Source of the DNA: Vibrio sp. SNU_ST1
GTDB taxonomy: Bacteria; Pseudomonadota; Gammaproteobacteria; Enterobacterales; Vibrionaceae
DNA length: 64,000 nucleotides
Reading direction: 5' to 3'
Assembly: GCF_030563405.1 (NCBI RefSeq)
Contig: NZ_CP130748.1
Coordinates: forward strand, 992,001 to 1,056,000
Shown: in pieces, positions 49,522-59,512 of the stretch
Numbering within the stretch: position 1 is the first letter of the stretch
How the letters are laid out: every line of letters starts with the position of its first letter
The notes under the pieces: generated by a model
What the model was told of the DNA's origin: nothing
Databases searched by the model: none
What the model saw: only the letters and a program-made list of their open reading frames with translations
Position numbers and translations under genes: made by a program

Positions 49522-49974
49522 ATGAGTAATAGAGTTGGTTTAGCTAGCAGTTTAAAAGATGGCCAAAAGTACATGGAGCTCTGGCCCGTCCGCAAAGAGT
49601 TAAACTCGATCTTCCCTGAACAGCGCATTATCAAAGCGACGCGTTTTGGCGTGAAAGTGATGCCAGCGATAGCTGCTATTAGTGTTCTTACACAAATGGT
49701 CTTTAATAATTATCAAGCGATGCCACAAGCTGTGGTCATGGCTTTGTTTGCAATCAGCTTACCGCTTCAAGGCATGTGGTGGTTAGGTAATCGCTCAAAC
49801 ACACAACTTCCACCTGCGCTAGTCTCGTGGTATCGCGAACTTCATGAGAAGATCACTGAAACGGGTTTTGCGTTAGAGCCAATGAAGTCGCGTCCTCGTT
49901 ATAAAGAATTGGCGATCATTTTAAATCGCGCATTTCGTCAGCTAGATAAATCCTCAATGGAACGTTGGTTCTAA
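49522..49974 (+). CDS. yfbV: UPF0208 membrane protein YfbV
   Basis: The 150-residue family member has two hydrophobic segments in the middle and the conserved [22 protein letters not shown] start. The E. coli homologue is implicated in Ter-domain insulation, but the role here is not proved. It is located beside ackA, as in E. coli. Confidence 0.93.
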   Translation: MSNRVGLASSLKDGQKYMELWPVRKELNSIFPEQRIIKATRFGVKVMPAIAAISVLTQMVFNNYQAMPQAVVMALFAISLPLQGMWWLGNRSNTQLPPALVSWYRELHEKITETGFALEPMKSRPRYKELAIILNRAFRQLDKSSMERWF

Positions 49975-49995
49975 TGAGTTTCAACTCTCCTCTTG

Positions 49996-50038
49996 CCTGA
50001 GAACAACTATTCCTCATTGATGGTTTGTTCTCAGGTTT
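49996..50038 (+). terminator. Probable terminator of yfbV
   Basis: An 11-bp stem CCTGAGAACAA / TTGTTCTCAGG with an 18-base loop and a short U-tract lies 22 bases after the stop. Confidence 0.65.
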
Positions 50039-50282
50039 GACTTTAATATTTTCGCTTCGTTTTTATTCATCTCGCTCCCCTCATTCCTTTTTTCTCTTGC
50101 TACTCATGTAGTTTCCTACCCTTCAAATTCTGCCTCTCGCTATTTCACGCATTTTTCGAGTCTTGTTGTGTTTTTGTTAAATATAACTTCAAGTCATCAA
50201 AGGTTACTGGTAATAATGTCAATAGTGATGTTGTTCTCTTTGATCGAGCAATAACGAATAGAGCTTGATTCAGGGAGCGATA
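50039..50282. other. Promoter region of the solute-binding gene
   Basis: Gene-free interval. AGGGAG stands a few bases before the ATG at 50283. Nothing else recognised. Confidence 0.4.
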
Positions 50283-51248
50283 ATGAGTTCTGTAAAAAAG
50301 GTATTGGCAGCGGTCGTAAGTTGTCTGTTGTTGCTATGGACAAGTAATGTAATGGCGAACGTTGCCAAAGTTTCGGTGTCACAAATTGTTGACCATCCAG
50401 ATTTGAATGCAACACGTCTAGGACTTCTTGAAGGATTGAGAGCCAAAGGTTACGAACCGGGTAAAAATTTAGAGTTCTCTTATGAAATGGCTGGCGGCAA
50501 TCCCGTTCAGGCAGCAAAAATAGCCAGAGAGTTAGTTAGTGAGAACCCTCATGTATTAGTTGGGATTGCGACACCGACCTCGCAAGCGTTGGTTTCAGCG
50601 ACTCGAACGATCCCGATTGTGTTCACCGCGGTAACAGACCCTATCGGCGCAAGACTTGTTAAACAATTGGAACAGCCGGGACGAAATGTTACGGGCCTTT
50701 CTGACTTATCACCCATTTCCCAACATGTATCTCTTATTAAAGAGCTACTCCCTAATGCAGATTCAGTCGGTGTGGTTTATAACCCAGCAGAGGCAAATGC
50801 TGTTGCTTTAGTAGGGCTGTTAAAGCAGGCAACACGAGACTTTGGCTTTACTTTGCATACTGAAAAAGTGCTGACCGTCGATGATGTAGAAGAAAAAACA
50901 GCCTCCGTGGCTAAGAAATCTGATGTTATCTACGCGCTAACTGATAACACGGTGGCAAGCGGTATCGAAGGACTTATAAATGCTGCAAACCAAGCTGGCA
51001 CACCCGTGGTTGCAGGAGCAACGTCTTACGTGGGCAAGGGAGCAATAGCTGGGTTAGGTCTAGATTACTATGACGTTGGGGTGCAAACTGCCGATTATGT
51101 GGCTGCTATTCTGAACGGACAAAAACCGGGGAAGCTGAGTGTCAAAACTGCACAGAGTTCACAACTGGTTGTGAATTTGGATGCTGCTCGTGAGCTTGGT
51201 TTGACTCTACCTAAGTCTGTGGTTGATCGTGCCATAGTCAGCCGTTGA
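50283..51248 (+). CDS. Periplasmic ABC-type substrate-binding protein (ABC_sub_bind/TrpX-like)
   Basis: The 321-residue precursor has a signal peptide (about 1-25, ending VMA) and the two-lobe ABC_sub_bind fold seen in TrpX-like proteins (IVDHPDLNATRLGLLEGLRAKG, TSQALVSATRTIPIVFTAVTDPIGA). The usual permease and ATPase genes are not adjacent. The next gene encodes a membrane GGDEF protein with a periplasmic domain, so it may act as its ligand-binding partner; this is inference. Ligand unknown. Confidence 0.88.
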   Translation: MSSVKKVLAAVVSCLLLLWTSNVMANVAKVSVSQIVDHPDLNATRLGLLEGLRAKGYEPGKNLEFSYEMAGGNPVQAAKIARELVSENPHVLVGIATPTSQALVSATRTIPIVFTAVTDPIGARLVKQLEQPGRNVTGLSDLSPISQHVSLIKELLPNADSVGVVYNPAEANAVALVGLLKQATRDFGFTLHTEKVLTVDDVEEKTASVAKKSDVIYALTDNTVASGIEGLINAANQAGTPVVAGATSYVGKGAIAGLGLDYYDVGVQTADYVAAILNGQKPGKLSVKTAQSSQLVVNLDAARELGLTLPKSVVDRAIVSR

Positions 51249-51499
51249 TTGGTATTAACATCAAAAAAACAATGCTTGGTAAGTCATTTTGTTAACAGGG
51301 ATTTAAACCATCGCAATGAACAACATTAGTCGACTCTCACCATTAGCTGCGATCTACTTTATTCATTTTTAAGTAGTTATTTCCCCGTCAGGCGAATCGT
51401 TAATATCAATTTACATTATTTTACATCGAGAGGACTGTCGATTAATGTCATAATATTAATGGGACTAATGAAAATAATTGAGCGCTAAGAGCACATTCT

Positions 51500-52966
51500 A
51501 TGAAAGTAAATAGGCACTTTAGCCTTACCTTTGTCTTCGGCTTTCCCGCTGTGATCGCGACCATGTTACTTGGGCTGATAGGAAAAAATCATTTTGATGC
51601 GGTTGAAAAAGACATCAGCAGTGAATTTCAGCGTATTGAAGAAGTGTTTAAACGAACGACCAAAATTGTTACCGCTCTAGACTACAGCTTCTCTAATTAC
51701 TACAAATCAGGAAACCCTCTTTTCCTTGATCACAATAAGCAAGTGGTTGATGGTCTTTGCCGAATTTGGCCCATTGACGTATTACTTCTTGCTGACGGAA
51801 AAACCGCAGATATCCCCTCTGTCGATATCGACTATATGTTGGTTGGTCAAGAATCCCTTTGTAATGAAACCAGTGATAGCTATAAAAGTGCGTCAGAAAA
51901 AATTGCTCTCGCACCAATTCTTTCATTTTTGTCCCAGCTTGATGAATACCACAACGGCGTGCACTTTATAGATACTCGTGGTTATGTGATCTCTTCGCCA
52001 GAAGACTTTGCTAAAGATCTAGGGAAAGAACTACTCTCGACTATAAAAAGCCGTCCGTATTGGCAAAGAACCGCCAACAATCCAGAACAATTGACTTTAA
52101 CGGGTCCTGCGTATCGATTTGACTCTCTTGACCGTATGATAAGCATGACGATTCCTGTCTTTCATAACGGGACACATCAAGGAATGCTTTCTGTTGAGAT
52201 TGACGCAAGTAAACTGCTTGCTAATTCGAATGAGCACTTAGCCGGTAGAATCGATATTATTGATACCACTTTGGTTAATCCGGTTGATAGCGCTACTTTC
52301 TATCACGCGATAAAACTGGAAGGGGTCGCTTCTCATCACGCGATGTATTACGAATTAGATTTTGCCAAAGAAGTGGAGCACTTTTTTGTCTATGAGAAAG
52401 ACAGTCTGATTGTCGCCATCATTGTATATTTATTCTCTGTAACGCTTTTTTTCTACGTAAATTCCAATATTGAACGCGGTTATTTCAAAGAGCTAGCAGC
52501 TAAAGACCCGATGACCGGGCTGCTAAATCGCAGGGGACTGGAAGCTTTTTGGCGCAGTGTAGAGCATGACCAGTTATTCGCCTTGACTGTATTTGACATT
52601 GATAATTTCAAGTTTATTAATGATACCTTTGGGCATGACAAAGGGGATGATGTTATTCGCTACATGTCCCGTCAGATAAGTAATAGCATTCGAAGTAGTG
52701 ATGTCGCAGCAAGGTTTGGTGGTGAAGAGTTTGTCGTTTATCTAAAAGGTGATGATCGTGAAACGTTAATCAGGACATTAGAGCGTGTTAAAAATGCTGT
52801 CTGTGCGAACTCAGCTAACATTGTACCTAATGGTTTTACTGTCTCTGGTGGTGTTTGTATTACTGAAGCTGAGCATAACAACCTAAGCTTTGAAGAGATA
52901 TTCAAACACGCGGATGAAAAGTTGTACGTGGCTAAGACGACAGGTAAAGACCGCATCGTATTTTAA
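51500..52966 (+). CDS. Membrane-anchored diguanylate cyclase (GGEEF)
   Basis: The 488-residue protein has TM1 (about 9-27), a ~275-residue periplasmic sensor (28-303), TM2 (304-325) and a GGDEF domain. Active site GGEEF (407-411) and inhibitory site RSSD (398-401) are both intact, so active synthesis of c-di-GMP with product feedback is predicted. The periplasmic domain contains GVHFIDTRGYVISSPEDFAKD, a Cache-like pattern. About 250 bases separate it from the solute-binding gene. Confidence 0.92.
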   Translation: MKVNRHFSLTFVFGFPAVIATMLLGLIGKNHFDAVEKDISSEFQRIEEVFKRTTKIVTALDYSFSNYYKSGNPLFLDHNKQVVDGLCRIWPIDVLLLADGKTADIPSVDIDYMLVGQESLCNETSDSYKSASEKIALAPILSFLSQLDEYHNGVHFIDTRGYVISSPEDFAKDLGKELLSTIKSRPYWQRTANNPEQLTLTGPAYRFDSLDRMISMTIPVFHNGTHQGMLSVEIDASKLLANSNEHLAGRIDIIDTTLVNPVDSATFYHAIKLEGVASHHAMYYELDFAKEVEHFFVYEKDSLIVAIIVYLFSVTLFFYVNSNIERGYFKELAAKDPMTGLLNRRGLEAFWRSVEHDQLFALTVFDIDNFKFINDTFGHDKGDDVIRYMSRQISNSIRSSDVAARFGGEEFVVYLKGDDRETLIRTLERVKNAVCANSANIVPNGFTVSGGVCITEAEHNNLSFEEIFKHADEKLYVAKTTGKDRIVF

Positions 52967-53009
52967 CCACGCTATTGAACTTCTATGCTAGAGAATAAGG
53001 GGAACTAAC

Positions 53010-53966
53010 TCACACAGTTTGGCGATGTTCCTCTTGATAACGCTGAAGGCGCTCTACAATAGGTGGCGCTTTCTTGAAAGTACGAATTTCTTTAAATAGT
53101 TCGTTTGCTTCAGGGTAGCCTTTACTTAGATAAACAAACCACTGTTTCACCCTGTTGGGGTAGTACATGCCTTTGTCCCCTTTTATTTGAAACTCTGAAT
53201 AGCGTAGCAAAAGTTCGATGACTTTATTCCACGGCATTTTTTGGTGGTTGTGCTTAACGACGTTGCCAAGATTTGGAATGTTGAAAGCGCCACGGCAGAC
53301 CATCAATGAATCGACGCCAGTGGCTTCTATGCAATCTTGACCATCTTGATAGTTCCAAATTTCCCCATTAGCAATCAAAGGTAGAGACGTTTTTTCTCTT
53401 ATTTGATTGATGTAATCCCATTTAATTTCGCTGGCTTTATAGCCGCCAACTTTGGTTCTTGCATGCACAGTGAGTTCGTCTGCCTTTGCTTGTTCGATAG
53501 CGTTGACAATTTCAAAGCACTCTTCCGGGTGTTCCCAACCTAATCGAATTTTTGCGGATACAGGAATGTGTGCTGGCACCGCATCTCGACAAGACTTCAC
53601 CACTTGATAGATGAGTTCTGGTTCTTTTAGCAGTGACGCACCACCATTACTTTTGTTTACCGCTTTTGCAGGGCAACCAAAATTAAGATCAATGCCTTTA
53701 GCGCCTAAACTAGCAGCTTGAAAAGCATTCTCGGCCATCCAATTTGGGTGTTGTCCTAGAAGCTGGAGATGGATTGGAACACCAGCCATGGTCTGAGAGC
53801 CTTGATGCAATTCAGGGCAAATACGGTGAAAAACATGCGGAGGAAGAAGTTGATCAACTACGCGCACAAATTCCGTCACACAGAGATCGTAATCATTGAT
53901 CTCTGTGAGAATTTCACGCATTAGATGGTCTAGAACGCCCTCCATAGGGCCAAGTATTACTCGCAT
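53010..53966 (-). CDS. dusC: tRNA-dihydrouridine(16) synthase DusC
   Basis: The 318-residue FMN enzyme has LGPMEGVLDHLMR, the catalytic Cys in LNFGCPAKAVNKSNGG, and the DusC-type C-terminus (WFVYLSKGYPEANELF). It reduces U16 in tRNA. It is convergent with the GGDEF gene. Confidence 0.95.
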   Translation of the reverse strand: MRVILGPMEGVLDHLMREILTEINDYDLCVTEFVRVVDQLLPPHVFHRICPELHQGSQTMAGVPIHLQLLGQHPNWMAENAFQAASLGAKGIDLNFGCPAKAVNKSNGGASLLKEPELIYQVVKSCRDAVPAHIPVSAKIRLGWEHPEECFEIVNAIEQAKADELTVHARTKVGGYKASEIKWDYINQIREKTSLPLIANGEIWNYQDGQDCIEATGVDSLMVCRGAFNIPNLGNVVKHNHQKMPWNKVIELLLRYSEFQIKGDKGMYYPNRVKQWFVYLSKGYPEANELFKEIRTFKKAPPIVERLQRYQEEHRQTV

Positions 53967-54162
53967 GTTGCTTTACCGAAACTGAGTGGGCCGAAAAATT
54001 AGAGGCGTGATTGTACGGTTTGCTTATAGGATTGTCACTATGAGTATGGTTTTCCTGTCTTAGTGTGCGTTACCCTACTTGATGATGGTTTATCGCTAAA
54101 TAGCGACAACTCAGGGAGTATGGCGTTATAATGTCGAAAATGCCCCAATATCCAGAGCTTTC

Positions 54163-54783
54163 ATGACATATCAATTATTAAGCCTACCTGAATCAATCAC
54201 TGACATTACTCCGCAGTTTATGGAAGGCGCAATTCTTGCCTCTAACTTAGCCACCAAGCCATTAGATCCAGAGGAATGGCTCGCTATTGTTGCGCCTGAA
54301 GCGGGTAAAGAGCTTGTAACAACGGTGACAGAGCAGATCAATCGTCAGCACAACCTGATTCAGCGCAATGAATATTTACTGACAGACGTACTGGCTGAAG
54401 GTAATTTTAACGAACAATTCGCCGATTTTTCTGAAGGCTTTATGATGGTTTGGCCAACAGTGGAAGAGCAGTGGCAGAACGTGACAGTTGCGGACGGCAC
54501 TCTGCGTATGTTGCAAGCGCTCCTAACAACCTTGATGCTAGCGATTGATGAAGAACAAACTCAACAGCAAATGATCGCTGCAGGGCTTAAAAATCCGCCA
54601 TCGCTTGCAGACTTGGTTGGTCAGATTGATTTGATGATTTCTGAAGTGGCACTTGCGGCAGATGAAGCCATGTTGGGTAATAAGTCACAAAGCGTGAACC
54701 CATTTAAAGACATTGGTCGAAACGATCTATGTCCGTGTGAAAGTGGCAAGAAATTCAAGCAATGTTGCGGTAAAAACAGCTAA
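54163..54783 (+). CDS. UPF0149/YecA-family protein with SEC-C motif
   Basis: The 206-residue protein has a helical YecA/UPF0149 body, with conserved [13 protein letters not shown], and a C-terminal SEC-C zinc motif ([18 protein letters not shown]). The SEC-C motif is shared with SecA, suggesting binding to the translation/secretion apparatus, but function is not settled. Single gene with its own terminator. Confidence 0.85.
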   Translation: MTYQLLSLPESITDITPQFMEGAILASNLATKPLDPEEWLAIVAPEAGKELVTTVTEQINRQHNLIQRNEYLLTDVLAEGNFNEQFADFSEGFMMVWPTVEEQWQNVTVADGTLRMLQALLTTLMLAIDEEQTQQQMIAAGLKNPPSLADLVGQIDLMISEVALAADEAMLGNKSQSVNPFKDIGRNDLCPCESGKKFKQCCGKNS

Positions 54784-54853
54784 TCGAGATTTGTTGATAG
54801 ATTAAGCTTGAATGAGCATTAGATTCTCTTTAAGTGATAAAAGCTTAAGCAAT

Positions 54854-54882
54854 AAAAAAGTCGACCTCGTGGTCGACTTTTT
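54854..54882 (+). terminator. Bidirectional terminator between the SEC-C gene and dsbB
   Basis: AAAAAAGTCGACC / GGTCGACTTTTT with a TCGT loop; the flanking A and T tracts fit both convergent genes. Confidence 0.94.
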
Positions 54883-54908
54883 CGTTTCTTAACATGATGA
54901 GCTAATTG

Positions 54909-55433
54909 TTAGTCATTCTTCGATTTAACGAATTGAGAGATCACTACAAAACCGAAAGCAACCAGGTTACCCGCGAAGATAATCACTAGCCATTGAGGCA
55001 TTGAAAGTTCTAAGAACTGCCATACTACCTTGCTGCAGTCGCCGTAGGCCTCAAACATCCACGGCGCCCATTGGTTTAGAGGGGCCCAGCTAGGGAAGGT
55101 CACAAACAGGTCGCAGGTAGCGAAAGGAGACGGGTTAAACTGGTAGTCAACGTGCTCCAAAGCAAGCATCAACCCTTTATACGCGCCTAACCCCCAACCA
55201 ACTAGACCTAGCCAACGTGATATCGGATTCTGCGGGGCAATAGCACCAATCATTGCTGCGATGCCGATAGCGAGCATAGCAACGCGCTCGTAGATACACA
55301 TTACGCAAGGGCCAAGCATCATCACGTGCTGAAAGAAAAGAGCACATGCCTCAAAAAAGATAATAAAAGCCAGCAGTAAAAGCCAAGATAAACGTCCCTT
55401 AGAGAAGTCTTTGAGCATTGCAAAAAAGTTCAC
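54909..55433 (-). CDS. dsbB: Disulfide bond formation protein DsbB
   Basis: The 174-residue inner-membrane quinone reductase that reoxidises DsbA. It has four membrane segments, the CVMC pair (PCVMCIYERV) and the second pair in FATCDLFVTFP and EAYGDCSKV. It follows nhaB by about 130 bases. Confidence 0.97.
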   Translation of the reverse strand: MNFFAMLKDFSKGRLSWLLLLAFIIFFEACALFFQHVMMLGPCVMCIYERVAMLAIGIAAMIGAIAPQNPISRWLGLVGWGLGAYKGLMLALEHVDYQFNPSPFATCDLFVTFPSWAPLNQWAPWMFEAYGDCSKVVWQFLELSMPQWLVIIFAGNLVAFGFVVISQFVKSKND

Positions 55434-55455
55434 GAATTTAATCCTGTCAATAAAA

Positions 55456-55485
55456 TAAAAAAGCCCTGATTACTCAGAGCTTTTT
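55456..55485 (-). terminator. Terminator/attenuator between nhaB and dsbB
   Basis: On the minus strand GCTCTGA-GTAA-TCAGGGC with flanking A/U tracts lies between nhaB stop and dsbB start; it should limit readthrough into dsbB. Confidence 0.85.
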
Positions 55486-55564
55486 ATCTTGGATAAGTTT
55501 CCTAATCAACTAATATTTTTGATTAGTTAGATGTATCTATTGTGTTTAGCTATAGAAACCCGGG

Positions 55565-57157
55565 TTAGTGACCACCGGAGATAACAGGAGCTACCACTTC
55601 ACCCGTGCGGTGAATGATCCAGCCTGCATCATAGAACCATGCTGTCATCGGTTCTACGAAGAACACAATACCAGCAAGGCCAACAAGTGCTAACACGATA
55701 GTATATGGCAAAGCCATGATTACCATGCGGCCGTAAGACAGTCGAATTAACGGAGCAAGTGCTGACGTTAATAGGAATAGGAATGCAGCTTGGCCGTTTG
55801 GCGTAGCAACAGAAGGTAGGTTGGTACCTGTGTTGATAGCAACAGCAAGCAGATCAAATTGGTCGCGAGTAATGATGCCTTCTACCAGAGCTGTTTTTAC
55901 TTCGTTGATGTAAACCGTACCGACGAATACGTTGTCTGAAACCATCGACAAGATACCGTTGGCTACGTAGAAGAGTGCGAGCTGTGCGCCTTTATCTTCA
56001 ACGTGAAGTACAGCATCGATTACTGGCTTAAATAGAGCCTGGTCGATGATTACAGCAACAACCGCGAAAAAGACGGCAAGAAGTGCAGTAAATGGCAGTG
56101 CTTCTTCAAAGGCTTTACCCATCGAGTGTTCTTCAATTACACCTGTAAACGCTGTAGCTAAGATGATCACTGAAAGGCCAATCAAACCGACTTCAGCGAC
56201 GTGAAGCGCAAGACCAACAATAAGCCAAACTGCGATTGCACTTTGAACCCATAGCTTTGCAACGTCTTGCTTGGTGCGGTTTGCGCGTTCTTTGTTGTCA
56301 AATTCAACTAAGATTTGGCGAACATTATTTGGCAGCTCTGCACCGTAGCCAAACACTTTGAATTTTTCTACAAGTGCACAAGTCAGAATACCGCAGAAGA
56401 AAACAGGCAGTGTTACTGGCAGCATGCGGATGATAAATTCACCGAACTCCCAGCCCGCTTGCTTAGCAATCACTAAGTTTTGCGGTTCACCTACCATGGT
56501 CATTACACCACCTAGAGCAGTACCAACACCGGCGTGCATAAGCAGTGAACGTAGGAATGCGCGGTAATTTTCTAGGTCATCACGAGTTAGCTCAGAGATC
56601 TCTTCATCATGAGTATGATCGTGTGCAGACGTTGTGCCTTTACCTGATGCAACCTTGTGGTAGATAGAGTAGAAGCCCACCGCAACGCTAATGACTACGG
56701 CGATTACTGTCAGCGCATCTAGGAAGGCAGACAAGAATGCTGCGGCGACACAGAAAGCGACAGAGAGTAGAATTTTGGATTGGATACCGAGCAGGATCTT
56801 CGTAAAAATGAACAGAAGTAGTTCTTTCATGAAGTAGATGCCAGCAACCATAAATACTAGTAAGAGTAATACTGGAAGGTTTGCTTGTAGCTCATGATAA
56901 ACCATTTCTGGTTTAGTCATGCCAATGGCGACGGCTTGAATTGCCAATAAACCACCCGGTTGGAGAGGGTAGCATTTTAGAGCCATAGCTAAAGTGAAAA
57001 TAAACTCAACCACTAATAGCCAGCCCGCAACAAATGGGTCTACTAGGAAAAAAACAAACGGGTTGATGATTAAAAAGGAAATGATGGCAAGTTTATACCA
57101 ATCAGGAGCTTTACCAAGGAAGTTTTTGATAAAAGCGTTTCCGAGAGACATCGGCAT
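55565..57157 (-). CDS. nhaB: Na+/H+ antiporter NhaB
   Basis: The 530-residue antiporter has about twelve hydrophobic segments and the [26 protein letters not shown] start. It is the electrogenic 3Na+/2H+ type by family. It is divergent from fadR, as in E. coli. Confidence 0.97.
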   Translation of the reverse strand: MPMSLGNAFIKNFLGKAPDWYKLAIISFLIINPFVFFLVDPFVAGWLLVVEFIFTLAMALKCYPLQPGGLLAIQAVAIGMTKPEMVYHELQANLPVLLLLVFMVAGIYFMKELLLFIFTKILLGIQSKILLSVAFCVAAAFLSAFLDALTVIAVVISVAVGFYSIYHKVASGKGTTSAHDHTHDEEISELTRDDLENYRAFLRSLLMHAGVGTALGGVMTMVGEPQNLVIAKQAGWEFGEFIIRMLPVTLPVFFCGILTCALVEKFKVFGYGAELPNNVRQILVEFDNKERANRTKQDVAKLWVQSAIAVWLIVGLALHVAEVGLIGLSVIILATAFTGVIEEHSMGKAFEEALPFTALLAVFFAVVAVIIDQALFKPVIDAVLHVEDKGAQLALFYVANGILSMVSDNVFVGTVYINEVKTALVEGIITRDQFDLLAVAINTGTNLPSVATPNGQAAFLFLLTSALAPLIRLSYGRMVIMALPYTIVLALVGLAGIVFFVEPMTAWFYDAGWIIHRTGEVVAPVISGGH

Positions 57158-57798
57158 GTTAATACTCTTTTATGTTGATTATGAATAGACAAGCAATACA
57201 ACATTTTGAGAATCGAGTTGTAGATTTAGTTAAAACCTATAACTAACAGTGACTTAGAAAAACTACATTCCATGTAATGTTCTGTGGTCTTGCCAAGTCA
57301 CTCCCTTAGAAACTCAAGCACTGCTTATTTTTGAGCGCAACTCTACTCTTAGATAACATTTAGTCAACAGGAAAACCCCTGTAGCACTAAAAATACCTCT
57401 TTTTTGTTGAGAAACGCGATCAAAGTAGCGCAAGCATACCACTTAAAATGTGATAAAAACCGACTAGAATCAATATTTCAGCGAAATGATTAAAATTTAC
57501 AGAATAACGACGGCTTATATATGATTATTACAACTTAATATTGCAAATTAATAGATTTAAAAATATGACCAATCTCATTGATTTTAAAAAGAATTTGTTG
57601 TGTTAATGTTTTGTTTAAATGATGGTTTGTAGTCGCTTGCTATCCAAACCTCGAGTGCAAACGTGTGCTGAACTTTAGAGTTTTAACTCTACTTGGGTTT
57701 TGAGTGAGTAAAATTTTTTGGGGGTATTTCCGCAGGGTGTTAACTAGTGGTATGATGAGTAAATTAGAACAAAATAATTAAATTGGATTGAAGTGTAG
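57158..57798. promoter_or_regulatory. nhaB-fadR divergent regulatory region
   Basis: These 640 AT-rich bases hold no gene. At 57746-57760, AGTGGTATGATGAGT resembles the FadR operator core TGGTA-YGA-YSAG, which would allow autoregulation; the match is imperfect. Confidence 0.45.
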
Positions 57799-58638
57799 AT
57801 GGTCATTAAGGCAAAGAGCCCGGCAGGATTTGCAGAAAAGTATATCATTGAAAGTATTTGGAATGGCCGTTTCGCTCCAGGTTCTATCTTGCCCGCAGAG
57901 CGTGAGCTTTCTGAGTTGATTGGTGTTACACGTACTACGCTTCGTGAAGTACTTCAGCGTCTTGCTCGTGATGGTTGGTTGACAATTCAACACGGTAAGC
58001 CAACTAAAGTTAATCAGTTTATGGAAACGTCAGGTCTTCATATTCTTGATACATTAATGACGTTGGACGTTGATAACGCAAGCAAAATGGTAGAAGACCT
58101 GCTTGCTGCTCGTACTAACATCAGCCCTATCTTTATGCGTTATGCATTCAAAGCAAATAAAGAGGCTTCAGAGCGTACGATTACTAACGTGATTGAATCT
58201 TGTGAAGCTTTACTTGCGGCACCTACATGGGATGAATTCCTAGAGTCTTCTCCGTACGCTGACAAAATCAAACAATCAGTGAAAGAAGATGTAGAAAAAG
58301 ATGAAGCGAAGCGTCAAACGATCTTAATTGCTAAAACTTTTAATTTCTATGATTACATGCTTTTCCAACGATTAGCTTTCCATTCAGGTAATCAAATTTA
58401 TGGCCTGATCTTCAATGGTGTTCGTAAATTGTACGACCGTGTTGGTAGCTATTACTTCTCTAATCCGGAAGCTCGTCGTTTAGCCATGGAGTTCTACAAA
58501 AACTTGTTTGTTATTTGTGAAAGTGGCGAGCGTGAGAATTTGCCACTTGTGATTCGTAACTACGGTATCGCAAGCGCACAGATTTGGAACGAGATGAAAA
58601 CAACGTTGCCAACAAACTTTACTGAAGACGACAGCTAA
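57799..58638 (+). CDS. fadR: Fatty acid metabolism regulator FadR (vibrio long form)
   Basis: The GntR-family regulator has a winged HTH ([24 protein letters not shown], about 32-56) and a helical acyl-CoA-binding domain. At 279 residues it exceeds E. coli FadR (239) by a ~40-residue insertion around 138-177. This matches the known vibrio insertion, which creates a second ligand site in V. cholerae. It represses fad and activates fab genes. Confidence 0.97.
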   Translation: MVIKAKSPAGFAEKYIIESIWNGRFAPGSILPAERELSELIGVTRTTLREVLQRLARDGWLTIQHGKPTKVNQFMETSGLHILDTLMTLDVDNASKMVEDLLAARTNISPIFMRYAFKANKEASERTITNVIESCEALLAAPTWDEFLESSPYADKIKQSVKEDVEKDEAKRQTILIAKTFNFYDYMLFQRLAFHSGNQIYGLIFNGVRKLYDRVGSYYFSNPEARRLAMEFYKNLFVICESGERENLPLVIRNYGIASAQIWNEMKTTLPTNFTEDDS

Positions 58639-58694
58639 GTCTTTTCATTAAAGTACGGTTGGTTTACTTATTAAGTAAACGACGTAAAGAAAAC

Positions 58695-58735
58695 AAAAAA
58701 GCGGCGAGATAATTTGATTATCTCGCCGCTTTTTA
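58695..58735 (+). terminator. Terminator of fadR, probably bidirectional
   Basis: AGCGGCGAGATAA / TTATCTCGCCGCT is a perfect 13-bp stem with a TTTGA loop and A/T flanks. Confidence 0.96.
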
Positions 58736-58746
58736 TTTATCGTTAG

Positions 58747-58815
58747 TTGGTAACAGCTTACCAATAGGCAGTAAGTTACCTGTGTGTAATAACTTACTTA
58801 TGAGTCGTAACTTAC
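58747..58815. repeat. Cluster of short inverted repeats
   Basis: TTGGTAA-CAGC-TTACCAA (58747-58764) is followed by GTAAGTTAC (58771-58779) and its inverted copy GTAACTTAC (58807-58815). The last overlaps the stop codon of the DUF1456 gene. Confidence 0.7.
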
Positions 58816-59291
58816 CCTGCAAACTCTTCTGAGTCTGGGCGGTTAGTGAACTGAACGCCATTTAAGTAATCACAAAGTAATTGGTCTTCACACACTTTGT
58901 AGTTCTTGTTCTCTGGCTTACGGAAGTAGGCACCAATCTCGTATTTACTTAGGCTGATGCCTACCACTTCTAATATATCTAATACATCTTCTGCTTTCAT
59001 GTTCAACGCAATACGCAGCTTCATGAAAATCATGTTGTTAGTCAGAGCAACTTCAGGTTTAGGCTGAACACCTTCTTTTTTGCCACGTTTAAGGTTGATA
59101 AAACCATTTAGGAATACCGCCAACTCTTTATCTTTCATCTTAGAGCATGACTTGTCGTTATCGTCTTTTAGCCAATTAATCACTTGGTCATGAGCAACGG
59201 TCACGTCAGCTTGCTCGATAGCTTTAATGATCTGTGCATTTTTAAGGTTTAGCGCGTGTTGAATACGACGCAAGATTTCGTTGTTAGTCAC
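58812..59291 (-). CDS. yehS: DUF1456 (YehS-like) protein
   Basis: The 159-residue protein has two DUF1456 repeats (NNEILRRIQHALNLKNAQIIKAIEQADV and NNMIFMKLRIALNMKAEDVLDILEVVGI). It is helical, cytosolic and of unknown function. The E. coli homologue is YehS. Confidence 0.92.
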   Translation of the reverse strand: MTNNEILRRIQHALNLKNAQIIKAIEQADVTVAHDQVINWLKDDNDKSCSKMKDKELAVFLNGFINLKRGKKEGVQPKPEVALTNNMIFMKLRIALNMKAEDVLDILEVVGISLSKYEIGAYFRKPENKNYKVCEDQLLCDYLNGVQFTNRPDSEEFAG

Positions 59292-59423
59292 TGGGGATTC
59301 CTAAAAAGGGTTTGAAGAGTAAAGAGGTGTTGGTTAGCCCGTTATTGTCGGCAAACCCATTTCTACTCTACATAGCATAGTTGACGGCGACTCTAACAGA
59401 GAACGCTTATTTTCGGTAGATAT

Positions 59424-59479
59424 AAAAAATCCCCAATGCTTATCAACTCATTCAAGTTAAAAGTGCATTAGGGATTTCG
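59424..59479 (-). terminator. Intrinsic terminator of metG
   Basis: On the minus strand, AAATCCCTAATGC / GCATTGGGGATTT with a long loop and U-tract, about 35 bases after metG. Confidence 0.85.
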
Positions 59480-59512
59480 CTATGAGTGCTTGTTATCTGA
59501 CTGAAGCCAGAA

